Of a stretch of DNA of 16,708 nt, positions 7,257-14,367 are shown in pieces. Position numbers and translations under genes: made by a program. Where the stretch lies: positions 37,442 through 54,149 of the forward strand of contig CAMYJV010000038.1 in NCBI GenBank assembly GCA_947258805.1, in the 5' to 3' direction. The stretch's first letter is position 1; each line of letters begins with the position of its first letter. Under the pieces are notes generated by a model that saw only the letters and a list, made by a program, of their open reading frames with translations, made no database searches and had not been told where the DNA came from. The stretch comes from an uncultured Gammaproteobacteria bacterium. Lineage in GTDB: Bacteria > Pseudomonadota > Gammaproteobacteria > GCA-2729495.

Positions 7257-7904
7257 ATGCTCGCGAATCGACTGTTTTTTTTGCTTGCCCTGTTGCTGAG
7301 CTTTTTGCTCGCAGGCTGCGCCGCGGAGGCACCGCCGGCCGATCGGGCGCTCGACCAACTGCTTGAGCTGCTGCCCGGCACGTACACCGGCACCGCGCCG
7401 GCGCCCCGCGCCACCGACGGCAGTACGCAGGTGATTCACCACAAGATTGCACCCATCGATGCGCCGCAGTTCGGCGCGCGGGTCTATTACTATCAGTTGA
7501 GCACCGGCGGGCCAGACGGCCGGCCGCTGCAGCAGAAGATCTTTGCCTTCGACACCAGTGCGGAGCGGGCGGGCAATAGCATGCGCGCATGGGTCTTCGG
7601 GCCCGGGCAGGTGGCGGCCAATCTCGAGCAGCGTCCGGACGATTGGGATGCCGTCGATCCAGCGACCATGCTGTCTTTTCCGGAGGCCTGCGCGTTTCAG
7701 TGGTCGGCCTTGTCGCGCGGCTTCGAGGGTGTCGTGACGCGGACGAAATGCACCTTCCAGGGCCGGAGCTTCGGCCAGGCCGTGAGTCCGGATATGCGCT
7801 ACGCGGTTTTCGCCGAGCATTTCGAGTGGGAAGAAACGCTGCACGGCGCAGATGGCAGCGTGCTGGTGAGCACGGGCGGCAACCTCGTCGCGTCCCGCGA
7901 CTAG
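7257..7904 (+). CDS. Outer-membrane-type lipoprotein, CpcT/CpeT-like
   Basis: This 215-aa protein has a strong lipoprotein signal, MLANRLFFLLALLLSFLLAG followed by Cys21 (lipobox LAGC). Ala follows the Cys, which predicts sorting to the outer membrane. The mature part starts DQLLELLPGTYTGTAPAP. It has RVYYYQLSTGG, LQQKIFAFD, a paired Cys145 (FPEACAFQW) and Cys165 (TKCTFQG) and FAEHFEWEE, a layout I associate with the CpcT/CpeT (DUF1001-type) family. In cyanobacteria that family includes bilin lyases; proteobacterial lipoprotein members have no assigned role that I know. It lies 103 bp after the molybdopterin subunit, so operon membership is uncertain. Its TAG overlaps the stop of the convergent IorB-like gene. 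The lipoprotein call is firm; the family call is moderate. Confidence 0.75.
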   Translation: MLANRLFFLLALLLSFLLAGCAAEAPPADRALDQLLELLPGTYTGTAPAPRATDGSTQVIHHKIAPIDAPQFGARVYYYQLSTGGPDGRPLQQKIFAFDTSAERAGNSMRAWVFGPGQVAANLEQRPDDWDAVDPATMLSFPEACAFQWSALSRGFEGVVTRTKCTFQGRSFGQAVSPDMRYAVFAEHFEWEETLHGADGSVLVSTGGNLVASRD

Positions 7905-10177
7905 CCGACTGAAATATTCGCCGCCTCGAGTGCCGGGGCAATGGGCAGACTGCGTACCCGCGGCCCCCCCGCGGCGCGAATCGCGCCGGCCAGGGCCGGT
8001 GCCACGGCGGGCAGCGCGGGTTCGCCGGCGCCCCCGGGCCGGCCGCCGCTTTCCATCAGCAGCACATGAATAGGCGGCGTGTCTGCCAGGCGCAAGAATC
8101 GGTACTGGTGGAAATTGTCCTGCTGCGCGACACCGTTCTTGAAAGTGATCTCCCCGTACAGGCCCGCGGCGAGGCCGTCGACGATGGAACCTTCGATCTG
8201 CGACCGGGCACCGTCAGGGTTAATGATTCGGCGCAGGTCCATCACGCAGGTGATGCGATCGATAGACAAGGCTCCGCCGGCGAGGGTCACCTCTGCCGCG
8301 ATTCCGCAGAGTGCGCCGCAGCTGTCGCCCAGCGCAATGCCCCGTCCCTGGCCGGGCAGCAGGGGTTCGCGCCAGCCGGCCTTGTCGGCGGTGGCCTCCA
8401 GCACAGCCCGATGCTGTGGCAGCCCGCCCAGGTGCCGCAGGCGAAACTCCAGCGGATCGCTCCCGGCGGCCGCCGCGAGCTCGTCCATAAAGCCTTCGAC
8501 CATGAAGCTGACGCCCGACGACCCGGGGCTTCGCCAGTAGCCCACCGGTACGCCAGGATCCAGGGGCAGCGCCGTGACCCGCAGGTTCGGCACTTCGTAG
8601 GCCTGGGTCCTTGCCGCAGAAATCATCATGCCGTCGCGCTCCGCACTACTGCCGCGCGGGTTCGGCGTGCGTGCGTAGAAACTCGCCACCACCGACTGTG
8701 AAACGGCCTGGTAGTCCAGCGCGCTGATGCGGCCGTCTGCGTCGAGGGCCCCGCGGATCTTCGCCAGCACCGCCGGGCGGTACATGTCCTGGCGCATGTC
8801 CTCTTCCCGCGAGTACAGGATCTGCACCGGGGTGCCCGGCAGTGCCGTCGCCGCCCTGACCGCGTGGCCGACGTGGTCCATATCCGCGCGCCGACCGAAG
8901 GAACCGCCGATGAGAGTCTGGTGCACGGTTACCTTTGCGGGCTCCAGTCCGCTTATCCGGACCGCTTCGTCGTGCGCGAGGGACTCGGACTGGCTGGGCG
9001 CCCATATCGTGAGGCGGCCGTCCTGCATCACCGCCGCGCAGCTCATGGGTTCCATGCACACATGGGCGGCGAAGGCCAGGCGATACTCGGTTTCGATCAT
9101 GTTGCCGGCAGCCAGCGCGGTGTCCACGTCACCATCGTCGCGAAAGACCGGCGCGTCGGGTGTTGCCAGCGCGGCGCGGTAGTCGTCGAAGAGCTGCGCC
9201 GATGTGACGCCGTCTGCGCCGCTGCCCGGCACGGTTTCCACCGTGACTCGCCGGGCCCCTTCCAAAGCCGCCCAGGTATTGCTCGCAACAACGGCAACGG
9301 CGTGTTCACCGAGTTGCAGCACGCGTTCCACAGCCGGCATTGACAGCGCCGCGTCGCCGTCAAAACTGGCGATGCGGCCACCGGCCACCGGGCTGTGCAC
9401 CACGGTTGCAAAGCGCAGCCCCGGCAGTCGCATATCCGTGACGTACTCGGCACGGCCGGTGACCTTGTCCGGGATGTCCAGGCGTGGCAACGAGCGCCCG
9501 CTGATTCGCCAGTCTTCGGGATTCTTGACCGCCGGGTCCGCGGGTGGATTCTCCTGCGCCGCGTCGGCGGCCAGTTCGCCGTAACCCAGAGATTCGCCGG
9601 TGGCCGGATTCCAGACCCGGCTCTTTTCGGTACGCAAGCCTGCGGGCGACACCTGCCAGCGGCGGGCGGCAGCCGCCACCAGCATTTCCCGCGCCGCAGC
9701 GCCGGCCGGTCGCAGCGTGTCCCACGCATCGATCACGCTGGAGCTGCTGATCGTCATGATCATGCCAATGGCGTGAAATACCCCCCGAATCGCCGCGGTT
9801 CCGGCAGCAGCGAAGAAGCTGTCTTCCGTCGGCCCGAGGGGCCGGCCGTTTTCCAGCATGCCGAAGTTGAAGTAGTCGCGATCCAGCGGCGTGAATTCGT
9901 AGCTCACCTGGTCCCAGTCTGCGTCCAGCTCTTCGGCGAGCATCATGGGCAACACGGTGGTCACGCCCTGGCCCATTTCGGCGCGGTGCACGCCGCAGAC
10001 TATGCGCCCGTCCGGACCGATCTTGATCCAAGCATTCAGGGCGCTCAGCTCAGGCGTCGATGCGCCGAACTTTTGCGTGGCGTCGCCGTCATCGAGGCGA
10101 TTCGCACCGTACCACAGCGCGAGTCCGCCGCCGGCCGCAACACCGGTGACCAGCAGGGCTCGGCGACTGATCGGCAT
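7901..10177 (-). CDS. Tat-exported molybdopterin-binding oxidoreductase, IorB-like (isoquinoline 1-oxidoreductase beta / aldehyde dehydrogenase type)
   Basis: This 758-aa molybdenum hydroxylase large subunit begins MPISRRALLVTGVAAGGGLA, a twin-arginine signal, so it acts in the periplasm or is membrane-anchored there. Landmarks in order are NAWIKIGPDGRIVCGVHRAE and MGQGVTTVLPMMLAEELDA (the permuted N-terminal molybdopterin segment typical of IorB), then GRAEYVTDMRLPG, IGGSFGRRADMD, GYWRSPGSSGVSFMVEGF, MDLRRIINPDGARSQIEG and GGAGEPALP with catalytic Glu719. All key residues look intact. Known relatives oxidise N-heterocycles or aldehydes with water as oxygen source and pass electrons to a [2Fe-2S] partner (IorA) and a cytochrome. 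No such partner is encoded next to it. The ATG at 10177 is chosen because AGGAG lies seven bases upstream and it yields the Tat signal. It converges on the CpcT-like lipoprotein with shared stop bases. Confidence 0.92.
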   Translation of the reverse strand: MPISRRALLVTGVAAGGGLALWYGANRLDDGDATQKFGASTPELSALNAWIKIGPDGRIVCGVHRAEMGQGVTTVLPMMLAEELDADWDQVSYEFTPLDRDYFNFGMLENGRPLGPTEDSFFAAAGTAAIRGVFHAIGMIMTISSSSVIDAWDTLRPAGAAAREMLVAAAARRWQVSPAGLRTEKSRVWNPATGESLGYGELAADAAQENPPADPAVKNPEDWRISGRSLPRLDIPDKVTGRAEYVTDMRLPGLRFATVVHSPVAGGRIASFDGDAALSMPAVERVLQLGEHAVAVVASNTWAALEGARRVTVETVPGSGADGVTSAQLFDDYRAALATPDAPVFRDDGDVDTALAAGNMIETEYRLAFAAHVCMEPMSCAAVMQDGRLTIWAPSQSESLAHDEAVRISGLEPAKVTVHQTLIGGSFGRRADMDHVGHAVRAATALPGTPVQILYSREEDMRQDMYRPAVLAKIRGALDADGRISALDYQAVSQSVVASFYARTPNPRGSSAERDGMMISAARTQAYEVPNLRVTALPLDPGVPVGYWRSPGSSGVSFMVEGFMDELAAAAGSDPLEFRLRHLGGLPQHRAVLEATADKAGWREPLLPGQGRGIALGDSCGALCGIAAEVTLAGGALSIDRITCVMDLRRIINPDGARSQIEGSIVDGLAAGLYGEITFKNGVAQQDNFHQYRFLRLADTPPIHVLLMESGGRPGGAGEPALPAVAPALAGAIRAAGGPRVRSLPIAPALEAANISVG

Positions 10178-10184
10178 TCCGCAA

Positions 10185-10189
10185 CTCCT
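10185..10189 (-). promoter_or_regulatory. Ribosome binding site of the IorB-like gene
   Basis: AGGAG on the minus strand lies seven bases before the ATG at 10177. It settles the start that gives the twin-arginine signal, against a longer frame that begins further upstream. Confidence 0.6.
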
Positions 10190-10211
10190 GACAAAGTTCC
10201 TGGTGGGGCAG

Positions 10212-10217
10212 ATTATA
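10212..10217 (-). promoter_or_regulatory. Possible -10 element for the IorB-like gene
   Basis: A perfect TATAAT on the minus strand sits 34 bases before the ATG, within the 203-bp divergent gap. No good -35 is visible at the expected spacing (GCCTCG is there), so an activator or an alternative sigma factor may be needed, or this may be chance. Confidence 0.35.
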
Positions 10218-10380
10218 GAGACATGTGCGGTGCGCGAGGCTCGGTTCAGCGCGTACACGAAGACAGTGTCGTGCAACGACTCAGAGCCCGGCATTCAGGA
10301 CGCGTGCGCGGCTCGCCCTTGGCGGCGCCTGCGTATATCCTAGCCGCTGTCTTTCCTGCTCAACGACGGCTGAAGAATAA

Positions 10381-10851
10381 ATGACACGGTCGACCTCAGT
10401 CCTGATCGTCTTTGCCACCGCGATGCTTCTGGCCGCTTGCACGAAACCGACTGCGCAACCCGAGGGCAGCTATCGCATCATGCAGCGCACGGAAATCCCG
10501 CTGCAGCCCATGAGGCAGTCTCCCGACGAGCAGCCGTTTCGCCGGAGTTTCGATCAGCGTGACAACGAGGGATGGATCAGCGATGCCGGGCGCTGGTCGA
10601 TAAAAGGTGTTGTCGATCACACTCGTTTTCGCTGCGGGACTTACGAAGTCGGTATCCAGTTGGGCCGAGGAGTCTCGGCGTGCGCGCAGCCAGAGTGGTT
10701 CAACGAGCCCCAGTACGGGACCCGCGAACGGCAATGTAACAGCGCATCGCTCATTCATACCGGCGGGGCCACCTTGCCCGTGTCGCGGGAGCAGGTGATT
10801 GCTGCCAATTGCGTGCGCGTACTGGTTCGTTGCAGCGGCACATGCGGCTAG
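10381..10851 (+). CDS. Cysteine-rich lipoprotein of unknown function
   Basis: This 156-aa protein starts at an ATG with a lipoprotein signal, MTRSTSVLIVFATAMLLAAC, placing the lipidated Cys at 20 (lipobox LAAC). Thr at +2 does not signal inner-membrane retention. I recognise no domain. The mature part holds six further cysteines (85, 101, 119, 144, 151, 155), enough for three disulfides in the oxidising periplasm. Its central segment RSFDQRDNEGWISDAGRW is polar. There is no clear Shine-Dalgarno upstream. It is divergent from the IorB-like gene and lies directly before the hydrolase. Its stop codon is in the same frame as the hydrolase, and the codons after the stop look like part of that gene's missing N-terminus. 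Confidence 0.7.
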   Translation: MTRSTSVLIVFATAMLLAACTKPTAQPEGSYRIMQRTEIPLQPMRQSPDEQPFRRSFDQRDNEGWISDAGRWSIKGVVDHTRFRCGTYEVGIQLGRGVSACAQPEWFNEPQYGTRERQCNSASLIHTGGATLPVSREQVIAANCVRVLVRCSGTCG

Positions 10852-10941
10852 GTCGTCGCGGCGCTGCTCCCCGGCTGCGGCGGTGACCCGCTGGAGCCTT
10901 GGCACGAGGAATACCTCGACGAGGAGTTCAGCGTCGGCCTC
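10852..10941 (+). other. Apparent startless N-terminal coding extension of the hydrolase
   Basis: Read in the hydrolase frame, these 30 codons begin VVAALLPGCGGDPLEPWHEE and continue into YLDEEF, ending at the ATG at 10942. That looks like the end of a lipoprotein signal (LPGC, Cys codon at 10876) and the start of a mature protein. The preceding in-frame codon is the TAG of the upstream gene, and no ATG, GTG or TTG lies in between. An out-of-frame ATG at 10842 (MRL...) would join it if one or two bases were lost or gained near 10850. Confidence 0.5.
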
Positions 10942-12258
10942 ATGAACGACGTGGAGAGCTTCACGGACTACCTGGCCCTCGAAGATCGCCTGTTCCGGCA
11001 GCTCGATGAAGAAGTTTATTCGCAGGTAGACACCGGGCCCAGATTCGGGCTCGTTCGGTACAGCAGAGGCAGTGCCTCCGATCCGCAGGCGCGCAATCCG
11101 AACTGGAATCACAGCTTCGAGCTGACCGCCGACAACCCCACCGGCGGCGTGCTCCTGCTGCACGGCATGTCCGACTCACCGTACAGCATGCGCGCGCTGG
11201 GCGAGATGCTGAACGCCCGCGGTTACTGGGTCATTGGCCTGCGTCTGCCCGGGCACGGCACGGCGCCGTCGGGCCTGCTGCGGATACGCTGGCAGGACAT
11301 GGCCGGTGCGGTGGAACTGGCAGCGAGGCATCTTGCCGAGCGCGTGGCTGCGGCCCCGTTGCACATAGTGGGCTATTCCAACGGCGCTCCCCTGGCACTG
11401 AATTACACGCTGGACGCGCTTGACGGTCAGGCTGCGGCTGTGCCCGCCAGCCTCGTGCTGATGTCGCCCGCCATTGGCCTGGCCACGGGCGCGGGTCTCG
11501 CTTCCGTGAAGCGCGCGCTGGCCAACGTGCCCGGACTGGGGCGATGGATATGGCTGGACATACAGCCGGAGTTTGACCCTTACAAGTACAACTCTTTTGC
11601 GACCAATGCAGGTGCCCAGGTTTTCGCGCTGACGCAACGGGTTGCGGAGCGCATCGCGGCCAGGGCCGGTTCCGAAGTCGAGCAGGTGCTGCCGCCTGTC
11701 CTGGTGTTCAAGTCGACGGTCGATGCCACGACGTCTACGCTGGCCGTCGTTGACAACCTGCTGCGGTATTTGCGCCCCGACCGACACGAACTCGTGCTTT
11801 ACGACATCAATCGGGATTCCAGAATTGTGTCAGTGCTGATGGATGATCCCGGTCCGCTGACCAGCGCGTTCATGAACGACGACACACTCCCATTTACCGT
11901 TACGCTGGTTACGAATCACAGTCCGGACAGTCTGGCTGTCGTTGCGCAACGCAAGCCGCCTTTTTCGAACGGTCTGGCGACGATCGATGACCTGGGTCTG
12001 GAGTGGCCCCGCGACATCCTGTCCGTGTCCCACATTGCGTTGCCGTTCCCGCCGGACGATCCGTTGTACGGCCGAGGCCCGCCGCCTGGCGAGTCATTGT
12101 TTCTCGGTCAACAGGCCATACAGGGAGAGCGCGGCCTGATCCGGATCCCGGCGAGCTACTTCCTGCGGCTGCGCCACAACCCGTTCTTCGAATACCAGGG
12201 CGCTCGCATGCTGGCCTGGCTGAAGGCTGCCGAAAAAGGCCACGGCGACAGGCCCTGA
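10942..12258 (+). CDS. Alpha/beta hydrolase, serine lysophospholipase/esterase-like (5' end uncertain)
   Basis: From the first available ATG this gives 438 aa. GGVLLLHGMSDSPYSMRALG (about 69-88) supplies the oxyanion-hole HG motif, LRLPGHGTAPSG is typical of S33/Hydrolase_4 enzymes, and the nucleophile elbow HIVGYSNGAP carries Ser146 (GxSxG). A plausible Asp is in FKSTVDATTS (Asp261) and the His in SVSHIALPFPPDDPLYG (His364), so the catalytic triad is complete. It should hydrolyse an ester or related bond; the substrate is unknown. The ATG at 10942 has no good Shine-Dalgarno. Protein-like sequence extends 30 codons upstream with a lipobox-like LPGC, so the native protein is probably a lipoprotein whose start is lost or frameshifted here. 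The body itself shows no interruption. It could be functional from the internal ATG or a recent pseudogene. Confidence 0.82.
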   Translation: MNDVESFTDYLALEDRLFRQLDEEVYSQVDTGPRFGLVRYSRGSASDPQARNPNWNHSFELTADNPTGGVLLLHGMSDSPYSMRALGEMLNARGYWVIGLRLPGHGTAPSGLLRIRWQDMAGAVELAARHLAERVAAAPLHIVGYSNGAPLALNYTLDALDGQAAAVPASLVLMSPAIGLATGAGLASVKRALANVPGLGRWIWLDIQPEFDPYKYNSFATNAGAQVFALTQRVAERIAARAGSEVEQVLPPVLVFKSTVDATTSTLAVVDNLLRYLRPDRHELVLYDINRDSRIVSVLMDDPGPLTSAFMNDDTLPFTVTLVTNHSPDSLAVVAQRKPPFSNGLATIDDLGLEWPRDILSVSHIALPFPPDDPLYGRGPPPGESLFLGQQAIQGERGLIRIPASYFLRLRHNPFFEYQGARMLAWLKAAEKGHGDRP

Positions 12259-12324
12259 AGCCCAAGTCACCCGTGCGATCCTGGCTGATGCAGCTGCCTG
12301 GCCGGGGCTGCACCACGCGGGCGT

Positions 12325-12354
12325 TTGACAGGACCCCGCCCGTTGCCGGACATT
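12325..12354 (+). promoter_or_regulatory. Possible promoter for the DUF3313 lipoprotein gene
   Basis: A perfect -35 TTGACA at 12325-12330 is followed after 18 bp by GACATT (12349-12354), a poor -10 with three of six matches. The leader to the ATG at 12390 would be about 30 nt. It was found by eye; the weak -10 keeps confidence low. Confidence 0.3.
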
Positions 12355-12389
12355 CCGTTACCCGATCATTTGTATATGGAGCAGGGCCC

Positions 12390-13070
12390 ATGACAATAAA
12401 GAACAGACTGCTAGCCGCCGGTGTCCCCGCATTGCTGTTGCTGGTCGGTTGTGCGACGAACCCGAACGAGCCCGCGGTACTGGGCGACGAGGAAACCTTC
12501 GACGGCTTGCGGCGCGTGGAGAACTCACGTGCCAGCGCCGCGTGGATCCGGCCGGGCATCGATTTGTCCACCTACACCAAGATGCGCCTCCAGGGCGCCG
12601 GCCTGAGTTTCCGGCCGGTGACCAGGACCGGGTCCTCGGCTCGCGAATTCCCGGTATCGCAAGCCAACCAGCAGCGCATGCAGCAAATCCTCGCCGAAGT
12701 CTTCACCGAGGAACTGTCGCAATCGACGCGCTTCCAGCTGGTCCAGGAACCCGGGCCCGAGGTGCTGACCGTGTGGGGCGGGCTCTACGACGTGGTGTCC
12801 TTCGTGCCGCCGGAGCGCGGTGCGCGCGACCGGATCTTCATCGATCGCGTCGGCGAGGCGACACTGGTGCTGGAATTGCGCGACTCCGGGAGCAATACGA
12901 CCCTGGCGAGGGCCGTGGATCGGCGCGCTGCGGCCCGTTCTGGCGGCACCATGCAGCGTTCCAACTCGGCGTCGAACTGGGCCGAGGTGCGGCGAGTCGC
13001 GCGCCGCTGGGCAACGATGTTGCGCGAGCGGCTCGATGCGGCCGATACCTGGAAGGTTATTGGCGGCTGA
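12390..13070 (+). CDS. DUF3313 family lipoprotein
   Basis: This 226-aa protein has a lipoprotein signal, MTIKNRLLAAGVPALLLLVG with Cys21 (lipobox LVGC). The body matches what I know of DUF3313: an early region of the type WIRPGIDLSTYTKMRLQGAG, then FQLVQEPGPEVLTVWGGLYD, and the signature VGEATLVLELRDSGSNTTLA, followed by ARAVDRRAA. It ends VRRVARRWATMLRERLDA, also typical. The function of the family is unknown; it is common in gammaproteobacteria and presumably sits at the inner face of the outer membrane. GGAG lies about eight bases before the ATG. The gene is 131 bp after the hydrolase and has its own candidate promoter, so it may be a separate unit. Confidence 0.85.
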   Translation: MTIKNRLLAAGVPALLLLVGCATNPNEPAVLGDEETFDGLRRVENSRASAAWIRPGIDLSTYTKMRLQGAGLSFRPVTRTGSSAREFPVSQANQQRMQQILAEVFTEELSQSTRFQLVQEPGPEVLTVWGGLYDVVSFVPPERGARDRIFIDRVGEATLVLELRDSGSNTTLARAVDRRAAARSGGTMQRSNSASNWAEVRRVARRWATMLRERLDAADTWKVIGG

Positions 13071-13105
13071 ATAAAAAGGGCGCGGGCCCCAACGGACCCG
13101 CGCCC
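13071..13105 (-). terminator. Intrinsic terminator downstream of mscL
   Basis: GGGCGCGGG (13078-13086) pairs with CCCGCGCCC (13097-13105) as a perfect 9-bp stem, with two more G-C pairs possible around a CAAC loop after one mismatch. Read on the minus strand, the stem is followed at once by TTTTTATT (13077-13070), the expected U-tract, and it lies 34 bp beyond the mscL stop. On the plus strand it is followed by AAAACC, so it is not a canonical terminator for the DUF3313 gene, although the hairpin could still slow polymerase there. Confidence 0.85.
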
Positions 13106-13138
13106 AAAACCACCGCAGCCTGTTGGTTCTGGCTGCGT

Positions 13139-13561
13139 CTAGCGTGACGCTTTCAGCGCGTCGCGTATTTCGGTCAGCAGCTTCTCTTCCGCAGAAGGTT
13201 CCGGCGGCGCCGGCGGCGGCGCTGCTTCCTCGGCCTTTTTCATCTTGTTCATCGCCTTGATCACCATGAAGATGGCGAAGGCCACGATCACAAAGTCCAG
13301 TACGGAGTTGATGAAAGTGCCGTAGCGGATCACCGCGGCCCCGGCCTCTTCTGCCGCTGCCAGGCTCGGGTAATCCGTGTCGCTCAGGTTGATGTACAGA
13401 CTGCCGAAGTCGACGTTGCCCATCAGCATGCCAATGGGCGGCATGATCACGTCGTTCACGAAAGAACTGACGATCTTGCCGAAGGCCCCGCCGATGATGA
13501 TGCCCACGGCCATATCGACGACATTGCCGCGCATCGCGAATTGTTTGAATTCTTCCAGCAT
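13139..13561 (-). CDS. mscL: Large-conductance mechanosensitive channel MscL
   Basis: This 140-aa inner-membrane channel opens under membrane tension to release solutes on osmotic downshock; it works as a homo-oligomer. It begins [20 protein letters not shown], with the amphipathic N-terminal helix and the start of TM1. TM1 continues [21 protein letters not shown] periplasmic loop (about 46-82) is followed by TM2, [20 protein letters not shown]. The C-terminal part has the usual Pro-rich linker (APPPAPPEP) and the bundle helix [14 protein letters not shown]. Nothing is missing. GAGGAG lies seven bases before the ATG. It follows the Ala-rich lipoprotein by only 21 bp with this ribosome site in the gap, so they share a transcript that ends at the terminator at 13071-13105. 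Confidence 0.97.
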   Translation of the reverse strand: MLEEFKQFAMRGNVVDMAVGIIIGGAFGKIVSSFVNDVIMPPIGMLMGNVDFGSLYINLSDTDYPSLAAAEEAGAAVIRYGTFINSVLDFVIVAFAIFMVIKAMNKMKKAEEAAPPPAPPEPSAEEKLLTEIRDALKASR

Positions 13562-13582
13562 CGCACGCTCCTCGTGGGTGGA

Positions 13583-14008
13583 TTATTGGCCCATCATGTC
13601 CTGGGCTTTCTTCATCGCGTCATCTTTGCTGGTGTCAGCCGCCTCGCCAGCAGCGTCTTCCGCCATGGCCTTGCCCTGATCCATCATCGCGCCAGCTGAG
13701 TCACCAGCGCTGTCCATTGCCGCGCTGCCGGCGGCTTTTGCGGCTTCGGTCATATCAGCCCCTTCCGCCATCGCGTCCTGGCCCGCCTTCATCGCCGCGT
13801 CTCCGGCCTCTGAGGCAGCCTGGCCGGCCTGCTCCTTCGCGTCGTCCATCATGCCGCCGGCCTGGTCTGCCGCAGACTCCGTCGCGGACTTCGCTTTCTC
13901 CTGCATGGATTTCGCAGCATCGCCCATCGGGCTGGATTCATCGCCGCCACCGCAGGCGGTCAGTGCAAATGACGCCATCAGTATCAGCAGAGTTGTCAGT
14001 GTCTTCAT
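13583..14008 (-). CDS. Ala/Met-rich LEA-like lipoprotein
   Basis: This 141-aa protein has the lipoprotein signal MKTLTTLLILMASFALTAC (lipobox LTAC, Cys19) followed by a GGGDESS linker. Everything after about residue 30 is low-complexity, made almost wholly of Ala, Gly, Lys, Asp, Glu, Met, Gln and Ser, with loosely repeated blocks such as AKSATESAADQAGGMMDDAK, QAASEAGDAAMKAGQDAMAE and AKAAGSAAMDSAGDSAGAMM. It should form long amphipathic helices, like LEA/hydrophilin-type proteins, and is strikingly rich in Met. The function is not known; an osmotic or desiccation-protective role is inferred from its composition and from mscL 21 bp downstream. GAGGGG lies seven bases before the ATG. An alternative is an Lpp- or ecotin-like structural lipoprotein, but there is no heptad coiled coil of the Lpp type. 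Confidence 0.8.
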   Translation of the reverse strand: MKTLTTLLILMASFALTACGGGDESSPMGDAAKSMQEKAKSATESAADQAGGMMDDAKEQAGQAASEAGDAAMKAGQDAMAEGADMTEAAKAAGSAAMDSAGDSAGAMMDQGKAMAEDAAGEAADTSKDDAMKKAQDMMGQ

Positions 14009-14083
14009 GGTGTATCCCCTCGACTTTTCAGTTACAGACAGACCTGTGAGGCAGCCCGCAGACGGTGCTGTTTACCCCTACCG

Positions 14084-14106
14084 GTATTGTGTTGAATTGT
14101 ATTGAA
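14084..14106 (-). promoter_or_regulatory. AT-rich repeat block upstream of the lipoprotein-mscL operon
   Basis: GTATTG occurs twice on the plus strand (14084-14089 and 14099-14104), 15 bp apart. On the minus strand the block contains TACAAT (14101-14096), a five-of-six match to a -10, but with no good -35. It is an AT-rich island in GC-rich DNA at the right distance for a promoter or operator of the operon. The rest of 14009-14208 shows nothing else I can name. Confidence 0.25.
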
Positions 14107-14208
14107 GTGGCAAGTGTACGCACTTTTGTCACAGGTTCCAGACCGAGCAAATCTTGCCGGGCTGCGAAGAACACTGTTTTGTGTTGGTCCGGCGCCACTG
14201 GCCTTGCG

Positions 14209-14367
14209 TCAGCCCCCGGTGGCTGGTTGGCTTGCAGCCCCGGGTACCTGGGCTTTCTCGGCGAATTCGAACAGCCACTGCGCCGCCAGGGCCATCAGCA
14301 CCGCCGGCACGGCGCCTTCCAGGATTAGCCCGGTGTCATCGATCAACAGCGGCGGCCGGAAATTCAT
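14209..14367 (-). pseudogene. Fragment of an osmoprotectant-type ABC permease (C-terminal tail only)
   Basis: A 52-codon frame starts at an ATG overlapping the stop of the ABC ATPase (ATGA), so it is coupled to it. Its residues LLIDDTGLILEGAVPAVLMA and QWLFEFAEKAQVP resemble the last transmembrane stretch and tail of glycine-betaine/choline permeases (OpuBB/ProW/YehY type), which commonly read (N)DTxLILxGAIPxALLAL...LxExxLxP. The roughly 200 residues of permease that should precede this segment, and any substrate-binding protein, are absent. It looks like an internal deletion that left the gene's first codons joined to its tail. It could instead be a small unrelated membrane peptide; I rate a decayed permease as more likely. 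Confidence 0.55.

Noticed and set aside
4889..7414. 841-codon open frame on the minus strand
   Set aside because: It lies wholly antisense to the molybdopterin subunit, has no recognisable domain and is His/Arg/Gly-rich in the manner of a GC-rich shadow frame. The plus-strand gene has all family motifs.
7901..10294. Longer start of the IorB-like gene, 39 codons upstream of MPISRR
   Set aside because: It would bury the twin-arginine signal inside the protein and ignores the AGGAG seven bases before 10177.
10396..11163. 255-codon minus-strand frame over the cysteine-rich lipoprotein and hydrolase start
   Set aside because: It has no signal peptide or domain. The plus strand carries a textbook lipobox and a GxSxG hydrolase instead.
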